Below are positions 1-7,339 of a DNA stretch of 15,067 bases, one piece after another. The translations under genes were made by a program, and so were the position numbers. The notes beneath the pieces were generated by a model. That model had not been told where the DNA came from. It saw nothing but the letters and a program-made list of their open reading frames with translations, and made no database searches. The stretch is from the NCBI GenBank assembly GCA_020853155.1, contig JADYZL010000151.1:1-15067 (forward strand), given 5' to 3'. This DNA comes from Bryobacterales bacterium (GTDB taxonomy: Bacteria > Acidobacteriota > Terriglobia > Bryobacterales > Bryobacteraceae). How positions within the stretch are numbered: position 1 is the first letter of the stretch; every line of letters starts with the position of its first letter.

Positions 1-123
1 ATGGTGATGGGCGTGCCCGCCAAAGTGGTTCGCGAATTGCGCGACGACGAGAAGCAGCGCTTCGGCGAGAACGCTTCCAACTACGTGAAATACAAGAAAG
101 CTTTCAAGGACGAGGTATTTTGA
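1..123 (+). CDS. 3' end of a hexapeptide-repeat (gamma-carbonic-anhydrase-like) protein
   Basis: Only the last 40 codons are inside the window and the reading frame is open at the left edge, so the ATG at position 1 is probably internal. The visible tail contains GVPAKVVREL followed by a charged helix and ASNYVKYKK. This matches the C-terminus of the YrdA/PaaY/gamma-carbonic-anhydrase branch of left-handed beta-helix proteins, where a GxPAKxxReL turn leads into a C-terminal helix. The catalytic histidines lie upstream and cannot be checked, so carbonic anhydrase activity is not shown; other hexapeptide acyltransferases also carry a GVPAK turn. The stop codon TGA (121-123) overlaps the TTG start of hisS in a TTGA arrangement, suggesting translational coupling. 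Confidence 0.6.
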   Translation: MVMGVPAKVVRELRDDEKQRFGENASNYVKYKKAFKDEVF

Positions 124-1367
124 TCCGCGCCGTGAAAGGGACCCGGGACTTGCTCCCGCCAGATACCTCCGTCTGGAATCACGTCGAGCGTACCGCGCGC
201 GACGTGTTCCGCCGTTTTCGCTACTCCGAGATCCGTACGCCGATTTTTGAACAAACTGAACTCTTCGCCCGCGGGGTTGGCGAGGAAACCGACATCGTCA
301 CCAAAGAGATGTACACGTGGGAGGACCGCGACGGTGCGTCCCTCACGCTCCGCCCGGAGAACACCGCGTCCGTGATCCGCGCCTATATCGAGCATCGGCT
401 GGACCAGCGGCCGGGCCTCCAGAAGCTTTTTTACATGGGGCCGATGTTTCGCCGGGAGCGCCCGCAGAAGGGCCGCTTCCGCCAGTTCTACCAGATCGGC
501 GCGGAAGTGATTGGTTCGGAATCGCCGCTCGTCGATGGCGAAGTCATTGAGATGGTGGTGACCTACCTGCGCGAGGTGGGCTTGCGGGATTTCAAGCTCC
601 TCATCAATTCCGTGGGAGATCCGGAGAGCCGTGCGCGCTACGTCGCGAAGCTTCGCGAAGAACTGCAGGGCGTGAAGCACCAGCTCAGCGAAGATAACCA
701 GCGGCGCGCGGAAACGAACCCTCTCCGGGTGCTGGATTCAAAAGACCCGCAAGACGAACCCGTCATCGCCGCCTTGCCTTCCATTCACGAATTCCTTAAC
801 GGTGAAACCAAGGCTCACTTCGACGCGGTGCTTGGCTACCTCACGGCGGCCGGAATCGAGTTCGAGGTGCGTCCACGGCTGGTTCGCGGCCTCGACTACT
901 ATACGCGCACGACCTTTGAGATCGTCCACGGCGCGCTGGGCGCGCAGAACTCCGTGCTGGGCGGCGGCCGCTATGACGGCCTGGCGGAATCCCTCGGTTC
1001 GAAACTGCGCTCACCGGGAATCGGGTATTCGATCGGCGCGGACCGTCTGGTGATGAGCCTTCAGGAAACGCGAGCCGCCGCTCTCCCTCGGGAAGACGTA
1101 CACTTTGCCCTGCTCGCCCTCGGCGACGCCGCGATGGAACGGAACCTCGCGCTTGCCCGTGCCTTGCGGCGGAAGGGCGCTACCGTCGAGGTATTCTTCG
1201 AAGGCAAGCTGAAGCGAGCCATGGATCTGGCGAATCGTCTTGACGCCGAACGCGTCGTAATTCTGGGCGACGACGAACTCGCGCGCGGCGTCTTCGTCGT
1301 GAAAGACATGCGGACCGGCGAGCAGAATGATCTCAGCGAATCGGCGATACTCGATCTCGTAAGTTAG
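120..1367 (+). CDS. hisS: histidine--tRNA ligase (HisRS)
   Basis: This is a class II aminoacyl-tRNA synthetase that charges tRNA-His in the cytoplasm. The 415-aa length is normal for the bacterial enzyme. Seen in the sequence: the family N-terminus MIRAVKGTRD; motif 2 around residues 104-126 with MFRRERPQKGRFRQF; the HisA signature RGLDYYTR at about 256-263; the HisB signature GGGRYDGL at about 281-288; motif 3 at about 300-310 (GIGYSIGADRL). The last ~90 residues form the anticodon-binding domain. The TTG start at 120 is chosen because it gives exactly the conserved N-terminus, has AGGA and GAGG 4-9 nt upstream, and overlaps the preceding stop codon. The next candidate, GTG at 132, would cut off conserved residues. 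aspS follows after 25 bp, a common hisS-aspS pairing. Confidence 0.97.
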   Translation: MIRAVKGTRDLLPPDTSVWNHVERTARDVFRRFRYSEIRTPIFEQTELFARGVGEETDIVTKEMYTWEDRDGASLTLRPENTASVIRAYIEHRLDQRPGLQKLFYMGPMFRRERPQKGRFRQFYQIGAEVIGSESPLVDGEVIEMVVTYLREVGLRDFKLLINSVGDPESRARYVAKLREELQGVKHQLSEDNQRRAETNPLRVLDSKDPQDEPVIAALPSIHEFLNGETKAHFDAVLGYLTAAGIEFEVRPRLVRGLDYYTRTTFEIVHGALGAQNSVLGGGRYDGLAESLGSKLRSPGIGYSIGADRLVMSLQETRAAALPREDVHFALLALGDAAMERNLALARALRRKGATVEVFFEGKLKRAMDLANRLDAERVVILGDDELARGVFVVKDMRTGEQNDLSESAILDLVS

Positions 1368-1392
1368 GGAAGAACCCCAGGCAGGAAGCATC

Positions 1393-3192
1393 ATGAGCAC
1401 CAACGGCGAAGGCCAACACCCCGTCAAATTAGATTTCCTAGGAAACTTGCGGCGTACCCACAAGTGCGGTGAATTGCGCGCGGAGAACGCCGGCGATCGC
1501 GTGCTCCTAATGGGTTGGGTACACCGCAGGCGGGATCTTGGCGGCGTCATTTTCCTTCACCTCCGTGATATCACCGGCATCACGCAAGTTGTCTTTCGCA
1601 TCGAGAATGCGGCGGAAGTTCACGCCCGCGCGGAGCACATCCGCGGCGAGTTCGTCGTGGCGGTTGAGGGGAATGTGGAGAAGCGATCCGCGGAGACCGT
1701 CAACCCGAACCTTCCCACCGGCGAGGTCGAAGTTGTGGTCGAGAAGGTTTGGATTCTCAATGAATCGAAACCCGCGCCATTCCCCATGGAAGATGATCTT
1801 TCCGTTGGGGAAGAGAGCCGCCTCAAGCACCGCTATATCGACCTGCGCCGCCACCGGATGCAGCAGAATATCCGGATGAGATCCGATGTTTCCTTCGCGG
1901 TGCGGAATAGCCTTTTTGAGCAGGGCTTCCACGAAATCGAAACACCCTTTATGACGCGATCCACACCGGAAGGCGCGCGCGATTTTATCATCCCAAGCCG
2001 CCTCAGCCCGGGGAGTTTTTATGCCTTGCCGCAATCGCCGCAAATCTTCAAGCAATTGCTGATGGTTGGGGGCTACGAGCGCTATTTCCAGATCGTGCGC
2101 TGTTTCCGCGACGAAGATCTGCGCGCGGACCGGCAACCCGAGTTCACGCAGATCGATCTTGAGATGTCCTTTGTGCAGCAGCCGGACGTCTTCGTGGTAA
2201 TCGAGAAGATGCTTGTCCGTGCCTTTGCGGCCGCGGGCTTCCAGATTGAGGCGCCCTTTCAGCGGATCACGTACCGGGAAGCGATGGATTCCTATGGAAT
2301 CGACAAGCCCGATACGCGCATCCCCCCCTTCCATCGTGTGGAGTCGCTGTTCGAGGGTACGCCGATCAGCGGGAATGGCCTGCCGATGGTGGCAATCCTC
2401 ATCCCAAAGGTGGGCCAGATCTCCCGCAAAGAACGGGACGAGCTGAAGGCGTTTGGGCAGGAGAAGAACCTTCGCGTGTTCGACGATGCCAAGCGGCTGG
2501 AACGCGATTATCCGGAGCAAATGGCGAAGGTGCGCGAGATTACAGGCGCCGCGGAAGAGGATCTACTGCTGCTGGCCAACTGGGCGGCTGAGCCCGATGC
2601 GCACCTGCCGGAACGCGAAGCGTTGAAGGCATGCGGACAACTTCGGCTCTACGCCGCGCAGAAGTATGCGGACCGGCACAAGCTCCTTGATCCGAAGAAG
2701 TTCAACTTCCTTTGGGTTGTCGATTTCCCCATGTTCGAATGGGATCCCGAGGAGAACCGCTGGGTGGCCGCGCACCATCCGTTTACCTCAGTCCACGATG
2801 AGGACCTGGATCTGCTCACGACAGACCCCGCCAACTGCCGCGCCAAGAGCTACGACATCGTTCTCAACGGCGTGGAGTTGGGTTCCGGCTCCATCCGTAT
2901 CCACCGCGCCGATGTGCAGCAGAAGGTGTTCAGTGCCCTTGGCTTTACCCCGGAAGACGCCCAGCACCGCTTCGGCTTCCTGCTTGAAGGGTTGAGCTAC
3001 GGCGCTCCTCCGCACGGCGGCATTGCGTTGGGGTTGGACCGCATGGTGATGATTCTGGCGGGCGAGACCTCCATCCGTGACGTCATCGCCTTCCCGAAAA
3101 CAGCCCGCGGCACGGACCTCATGTGCGAGGCTCCGAGCGACGTGCCGGACAAATTGCTGCGCGACCTCGGCATCATGCACATCCGGAAGTAG
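1393..3192 (+). CDS. aspS: aspartate--tRNA ligase (AspRS), bacterial type with GAD domain
   Basis: This is a cytoplasmic class II synthetase that charges tRNA-Asp. The 599-aa length fits the bacterial form, which has an OB-fold anticodon domain, a catalytic core and an inserted GAD domain. Visible are the OB-fold with GWVHRRRDLGGVIF near residues 41-54, motif 2 with FRDEDLRADRQPEFTQIDLE, the GAD insertion roughly at residues 295-420, and motif 3 GLDRMVMILAGE close to the C-terminus. About 20 residues precede the usual family start. The ATG at 1393 has AGGAAG four bases upstream. By alignment with the E. coli protein from memory, the position that is His in non-discriminating Pseudomonas AspRS is Leu here (RRRDL), as in discriminating enzymes. 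The second determinant position appears to be Glu, so tRNA-Asn discrimination remains open. Probably cotranscribed with hisS. Confidence 0.97.
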   Translation: MSTNGEGQHPVKLDFLGNLRRTHKCGELRAENAGDRVLLMGWVHRRRDLGGVIFLHLRDITGITQVVFRIENAAEVHARAEHIRGEFVVAVEGNVEKRSAETVNPNLPTGEVEVVVEKVWILNESKPAPFPMEDDLSVGEESRLKHRYIDLRRHRMQQNIRMRSDVSFAVRNSLFEQGFHEIETPFMTRSTPEGARDFIIPSRLSPGSFYALPQSPQIFKQLLMVGGYERYFQIVRCFRDEDLRADRQPEFTQIDLEMSFVQQPDVFVVIEKMLVRAFAAAGFQIEAPFQRITYREAMDSYGIDKPDTRIPPFHRVESLFEGTPISGNGLPMVAILIPKVGQISRKERDELKAFGQEKNLRVFDDAKRLERDYPEQMAKVREITGAAEEDLLLLANWAAEPDAHLPEREALKACGQLRLYAAQKYADRHKLLDPKKFNFLWVVDFPMFEWDPEENRWVAAHHPFTSVHDEDLDLLTTDPANCRAKSYDIVLNGVELGSGSIRIHRADVQQKVFSALGFTPEDAQHRFGFLLEGLSYGAPPHGGIALGLDRMVMILAGETSIRDVIAFPKTARGTDLMCEAPSDVPDKLLRDLGIMHIRK

Positions 3193-3246
3193 GTTGGCGT
3201 GCCGTCGCTGGGTGCTGCCATCGCGCATCCACGCTAGGATTGGGGG

Positions 3247-4683
3247 ATGGATCGCCGCTGCTTTCTTCGATGCATGAGCGGATTCGGGCTGGGGTCCGCC
3301 GCTGTCGCGAAACCACAAGCACTCCGTAAACCGAACGTTCTCTTTATCCTGGTGGACGACCTTGGTGCTTCGGACCTGGGCTGTTATGGCGCGGATCTAC
3401 ACGAAACGCCAAACATTGACCGGCTTGCCGCGGAATCGATCAGGTTCACGAATGCCTACGCCGCCGCGCCGATCTGTACACCCACCCGCGCCTCCATTCT
3501 TACCGGCAAATGCCCGGCGCGCTTGCACATGACCGTTTGGCGGGAAGAGACCCTGCGAGATCCCGTCCCTGGCAGGAAGCTTGTCCCGCCACGCGCCGTT
3601 TCCGATTTGCCGCTCCCCGAGGTTACCCTTGCAGAGACACTGCGCGCGAACGGATATCGCACCGCTCATATTGGTAAGTGGCATCTTGGCGACGCAGCGC
3701 ACTATCCAGAACTACAGGGGTTCGACATCAACATCGGCGGCACACTTTGGGGCGCGCCGCAAACGTATTATTACCCGTGGCGCGGAGACAAGCGCTACGG
3801 TGGCGAGCCTCGCTATGTGCCAGGCCTCGGCGATAGCAAGACGGGGGACTATCTCCCCGACCGTCTCACGGATGAGGCATTGGCCTTTCTCGACAAAGCC
3901 TCGGACCAGCCATTCTTTCTGAATGTTTGGTACTACACCGTACATACGCCGATTGAGGGGAAACCCGAACTGGTAGCACATTATCAGCGGAAGTTGCGCG
4001 AGGGGATGCATCACACCAATGTCGGCTACGCCGCCATGGTTCATAGCATGGACGAGAACATTGGGCGGCTGATGCGAAAACTCGATGAGACCGGGCAGGC
4101 TTCAAACACAATTGTTGTCTTTACGTCCGACAACGGAGGTTTCATCAACTTGCATGAAGGCGCCGTGGTCACAAGCAATGCGCCATGGCGCTCTGGCAAA
4201 GGTTCCCTTTACGAAGGGGGAATCCGGGTTCCCCTGCTGATGCGGCTGCCCGGTGAAACGGGCGATCTCTGCCAAACGCCTGTTGTCAGCTTCGATCTGT
4301 ATCCCACTCTTGCGGAACTCACAGGCTCGCCGATTCCCGAGATGCAGAGGGCGGCAATGGACGGCATCAGCTTTGCCGCCCTGCTTCGCAATCCTCACGC
4401 GGGTTTACCCCGGCGCGCGCTCTACTTTCATTTCCCGCATTACTACACGACCAGTACGCCGGTGTGCGCCGTAATTGATGGAGATTGGAAGCTGATGGAG
4501 TACTTCGAGGACGAGCGCCTGGAACTCTATCATTTGCGGGATGATCCGTACGAGCGCCGCAATCTGGCGGAAGGGGAACCGGAGCGGGCGGGCCGCATGC
4601 GGCGGCAACTGGCTGCATGGCGGCGTTCGGTCAACGCGCAAATGCCCACGCCGAGCCAGCAACCAGCACCGCCCGCAGTGTGA
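3247..4683 (+). CDS. Tat-exported type I sulfatase (formylglycine-dependent)
   Basis: This 478-aa protein is an arylsulfatase-family enzyme that hydrolyses sulfate esters using a formylglycine made from an active-site Cys. The maturation signature C-x-P-x-R is present as CTPTR (Cys77 to Arg81). Other family residues are visible: DD at 37-38 for calcium, GKWHLG with Lys144 and His146, His233, SDNGG with Asp295/Asn296, and Lys318 just before GSLYEGG. The N-terminus MDRRCFLRCMSGFGLGSA matches a Tat signal (RRxFL, then a short hydrophobic stretch), so the enzyme is probably exported folded. The ATG sits directly after a GGGGG run, with AGGA about 10 nt upstream. The gene follows aspS by 54 bp and ends 7 bp from the convergent amidohydrolase. 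Substrate is not predictable. No maturase (FGE or anSME) lies in the window. Confidence 0.93.
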   Translation: MDRRCFLRCMSGFGLGSAAVAKPQALRKPNVLFILVDDLGASDLGCYGADLHETPNIDRLAAESIRFTNAYAAAPICTPTRASILTGKCPARLHMTVWREETLRDPVPGRKLVPPRAVSDLPLPEVTLAETLRANGYRTAHIGKWHLGDAAHYPELQGFDINIGGTLWGAPQTYYYPWRGDKRYGGEPRYVPGLGDSKTGDYLPDRLTDEALAFLDKASDQPFFLNVWYYTVHTPIEGKPELVAHYQRKLREGMHHTNVGYAAMVHSMDENIGRLMRKLDETGQASNTIVVFTSDNGGFINLHEGAVVTSNAPWRSGKGSLYEGGIRVPLLMRLPGETGDLCQTPVVSFDLYPTLAELTGSPIPEMQRAAMDGISFAALLRNPHAGLPRRALYFHFPHYYTTSTPVCAVIDGDWKLMEYFEDERLELYHLRDDPYERRNLAEGEPERAGRMRRQLAAWRRSVNAQMPTPSQQPAPPAV

Positions 4684-4690
4684 AGGTGAA

Positions 4691-5683
4691 CTAACTCGAA
4701 GACTTCTCCGCAGTTGCCTTTGAAGCGCGGTTCTTCTTCCACCAGACGTCCGGGCGGCCGCTCGGGCTCAGGTGTGGATTCGGTTCCACCATCTTTGCGT
4801 ACAGCTCAGGACGCCTGGCGCGGATGTAGCCCGGTCCGGATGCCAGCTTGCGCTTCTCCGGGTCGAGGGTGGCAACCACCACTTCATCCTCAAACGTGCG
4901 GCACTCCGTAAGCACTTCGCCGAAGGGGTCCAGAATCAGAGAACCTCCCGGCTTAATCGTGCCGCCTTCCTCGCCGATCGGGTTTGCGTAAACGATAAAT
5001 ACTCCGTTCTCCCAGGCGCGCGCCGGCAGCCAACGCATTAGCCAGCCACGGCCTTTCGGTCCGTCGAACTCCTGGCGGCAGCGCACCGGGTCAAGCTCCC
5101 GGTTACGCCAGATCTCCGGCGCCACGATCCCGCGTCCCGGCATCGCAGAGGGCAGGCATCCCGTGACGTGCGGAGCCAGAATGAGATCCGCGCCCAGCAT
5201 GGCGGTCATGCGCGCATTCTCGGGAAGGTTATTGTCATAGCAGATCAAAATCCCGATGCGGCAGCCCAAATGATCGAAGACCGTATAGCCGCTCCCACAG
5301 CTCAAAGCGTCGTTCACAAACGCGTGGATCTTGCGGTGCTTCGCCACGAGTCCATCGGGAGAGACGACGGCGAAGGTATTGTAGAGCTCGTCCCCATCGC
5401 GCTCGATGAGACCGGCGCCGATCGAGATTCCGATCTCACGCGCGATCTCGATGAGTCGCTGCGTCGAGGGCCCATCGGGAACCAACTCCGCGACCGCCTC
5501 GAGTCCCTCCCTGTCGAGTGTCTCAAGGTAGGTGTAACCGCTGATGGAACACTCGTGGAAGCACACGAGTTCCGCCCGCTCCGCCTTCGCCGCAACGGCC
5601 AGCCCTGCGATCACATCAAGGTTGTACGCTTTATCCCCATCACGCGCTTCAAACTGTGCCGTGCCCACTCGAATCGCTCTCAT
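4691..5683 (-). CDS. carbon-nitrogen hydrolase (nitrilase superfamily amidohydrolase)
   Basis: This 330-aa cytoplasmic protein has the nitrilase-fold catalytic triad: Glu44 in CFHECSISGY, Lys118 in KHRKIHAF, and Cys148 in GILICYDNNLPENAR. Such enzymes hydrolyse amides, carbamoyl groups or nitriles. Here a substrate-loop insertion around residues 175-215 (region containing RNRELDPVRCRQEF) is longer than in the minimal family, and I cannot assign specificity. The start is placed at the ATG whose product begins MRAIRVGTAQF, the usual first strand of the fold; GAGG lies seven bases upstream. A further 37 in-frame codons upstream look non-coding and run into the neighbouring gene. The gene follows the DUF3604/PHP-like gene by 35 bp on the same strand and is probably the last cistron of the rlmB-ggt-PHP operon. 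Confidence 0.9.
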   Translation of the reverse strand: MRAIRVGTAQFEARDGDKAYNLDVIAGLAVAAKAERAELVCFHECSISGYTYLETLDREGLEAVAELVPDGPSTQRLIEIAREIGISIGAGLIERDGDELYNTFAVVSPDGLVAKHRKIHAFVNDALSCGSGYTVFDHLGCRIGILICYDNNLPENARMTAMLGADLILAPHVTGCLPSAMPGRGIVAPEIWRNRELDPVRCRQEFDGPKGRGWLMRWLPARAWENGVFIVYANPIGEEGGTIKPGGSLILDPFGEVLTECRTFEDEVVVATLDPEKRKLASGPGYIRARRPELYAKMVEPNPHLSPSGRPDVWWKKNRASKATAEKSSS

Positions 5684-5718
5684 ACGTATGCCTCGTCCTA
5701 CACTTTCGTGTCTATGTT

Positions 5719-7296
5719 CTAAGCCTTCTCCACCCAAATCGGGCTGGACCAAGCCAGTTCCCCATTGGCCTGCACCACCCGTACATAGTACCAATTCTCC
5801 CCTTTGCCTTCGTCCTCGTCCTCAAACGTAAAGCGGCTCAGATAATTCTCTTCAAACACCACCCGGTGCAGCATGGCGGATTCCCACGGAAACTTTGCCG
5901 TGAAGAGCATTTCGTTGGACTCACTCAACTGCGCGAACGTCTGCGTCAGGGAGCACGGCTTCGGCCGGGCGCATGTGACGGTCACGCGCGTTTCCGGCCC
6001 GCCCCGAACGCGAAGAACGATCGCCTTCTGGGAATAGTCGTCCACCTGCTGCTTGAGCGCGGTGAAGCTTCGCACCTTCACGGAGGTCTCCGTGCGTTCG
6101 AGGATCCGGTCCCGCCGGAACTCATCGAGTGGTCCGGTGACAAAGCATGGCTGTACGGCTTCGATCTTCCCGTTCTCCAGAGCAATGGTAAACTCCCAAT
6201 CTGCCGTGCCTCCCCAACCGAGTGCGGGCCATGGCCCCCAACCGTACTCAAATCGAAGCGTCACCGGCCTGCGCCAACTCTCCGCCGTGGGTACCGCATC
6301 CATGGGGAAGTCCCGGTGTACGACGCGGTTATTCTTGAGCACTTCCACCCGGTCCACGACGTCCCAGCCGCGGACCTCCACGGCTAGGGAACGCGTTCGC
6401 GCATAGGGCAGTTCCTGCCCCATGATGCGGCCATTCAAATGGAAGTCGAGATCGATGCGATCTCCGGTAACCGCGTACGTGCGCCGGTTCCGGAGCGCAT
6501 CGAATATCGCCTCGCGCGTGAGCTCGGTGGTCTTCACCACGGCGAGTCCCTCGCGGTATGCACCGGGATACCCGAGATGGTCGTCGGTGCTGGCCACCAC
6601 GCCGAACCGCATCCCTTGCGAAAGGTAGTGCTGCAAGGTGTGCCTGGTCCAGCGCCCGCCTTCCGTATGCCGCTTGTATGGGTTCGGCGCCCGGTCGTGG
6701 TCGGCGCAGCCCCACTCGGAGTGAATCTCCAGAACTGGAGAAACTCGCGCATCCACCTCGTTCGCATTGATGCCGCGATGGCCTAGCCGGTTCGCCGGGT
6801 GGTGAGGAACCAGAATGCAGCCTCTCTCGCGAGCGAAGGCCTGCAGCGCCGGCAGATCCGCAATCAGTTCGTAATCGCCCTTCAGATCCGGGAACAGAAT
6901 GTGATAGTCCCCCTCTGCCGCGCCATGCCGCTCATAGCCGAGAATCGTGACAAAACGGCCCGGGTCGTCATACTGCCGGGCCAGCTTCACCACCTCCGGC
7001 CAGTTCGCCTTGGCGACGTAGAACCCATTTCGCCATTTGGTCTCGATGCGGCCGTCGTATGCTCCCATATCGGGCCAATAGGAGTGCGGCGTGAATGCAT
7101 AGAAATCTAGATGATTCCGGGCGATCTCGAAACTCCGCTCGAGTGTGCCCTGAGCGTATCCGACCTGGTTGTGGTTGTGCAGATCCCCGAAAAAATTACG
7201 GTATCTAACCTGCTTCTCCGGGAGGGCCTGCGCACCCAATGCAGCAGCCGCTCCCAACGTCGCGCCGCCTGCTTGCACCAGCTCCCTGCGTGTCAT
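5719..7296 (-). CDS. exported DUF3604/PHP-like metal-dependent protein
   Basis: This 525-aa protein has a Tat-like signal (MTRRELVQAGGATLGAAAAL), so it is probably exported. The mature part starts with FFGDLHNHNQ (Asp38, His40, His42), the first metal-binding motif of PHP-type hydrolases. It continues with PHSYW (His71), GYERHG (Glu122), YHILFPD (His132), VPHHPANRLG (His165/166), EIHSEWG (His192) and ASTDDHLGYPG (Asp238, His240), a near-complete set of PHP metal ligands. The C-terminal beta-rich half ends with NWYYVRVVQANGELAWSSPIW, typical of DUF3604. No substrate is established for the family members I know. The ATG at 7296 is chosen because it starts the signal peptide and has GAGGG seven bases upstream; the longer open frame overlaps ggt. 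It sits 43 bp downstream of ggt. Confidence 0.85.
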   Translation of the reverse strand: MTRRELVQAGGATLGAAAALGAQALPEKQVRYRNFFGDLHNHNQVGYAQGTLERSFEIARNHLDFYAFTPHSYWPDMGAYDGRIETKWRNGFYVAKANWPEVVKLARQYDDPGRFVTILGYERHGAAEGDYHILFPDLKGDYELIADLPALQAFARERGCILVPHHPANRLGHRGINANEVDARVSPVLEIHSEWGCADHDRAPNPYKRHTEGGRWTRHTLQHYLSQGMRFGVVASTDDHLGYPGAYREGLAVVKTTELTREAIFDALRNRRTYAVTGDRIDLDFHLNGRIMGQELPYARTRSLAVEVRGWDVVDRVEVLKNNRVVHRDFPMDAVPTAESWRRPVTLRFEYGWGPWPALGWGGTADWEFTIALENGKIEAVQPCFVTGPLDEFRRDRILERTETSVKVRSFTALKQQVDDYSQKAIVLRVRGGPETRVTVTCARPKPCSLTQTFAQLSESNEMLFTAKFPWESAMLHRVVFEENYLSRFTFEDEDEGKGENWYYVRVVQANGELAWSSPIWVEKA

Positions 7297-7339
7297 GTTT
7301 CTACCCTCTGCACGTTCTGCAACTCTTGAAACACGGCGG

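Noticed and set aside
1368..1392. Possible terminator or attenuator between hisS and aspS
   Set aside because: No stem-loop with a T-tract is present in the 25-bp gap; it looks like a simple operon junction.
1507..2520. 337-codon open frame antisense to aspS
   Set aside because: It is the mirror of a G/C-ending codon pattern in a well-conserved gene, with no family match.
5656..6387. 243-codon plus-strand open frame opposite the PHP-like gene
   Set aside because: Low-quality composition, and it overlaps a gene with clear metal-ligand motifs and a signal peptide.
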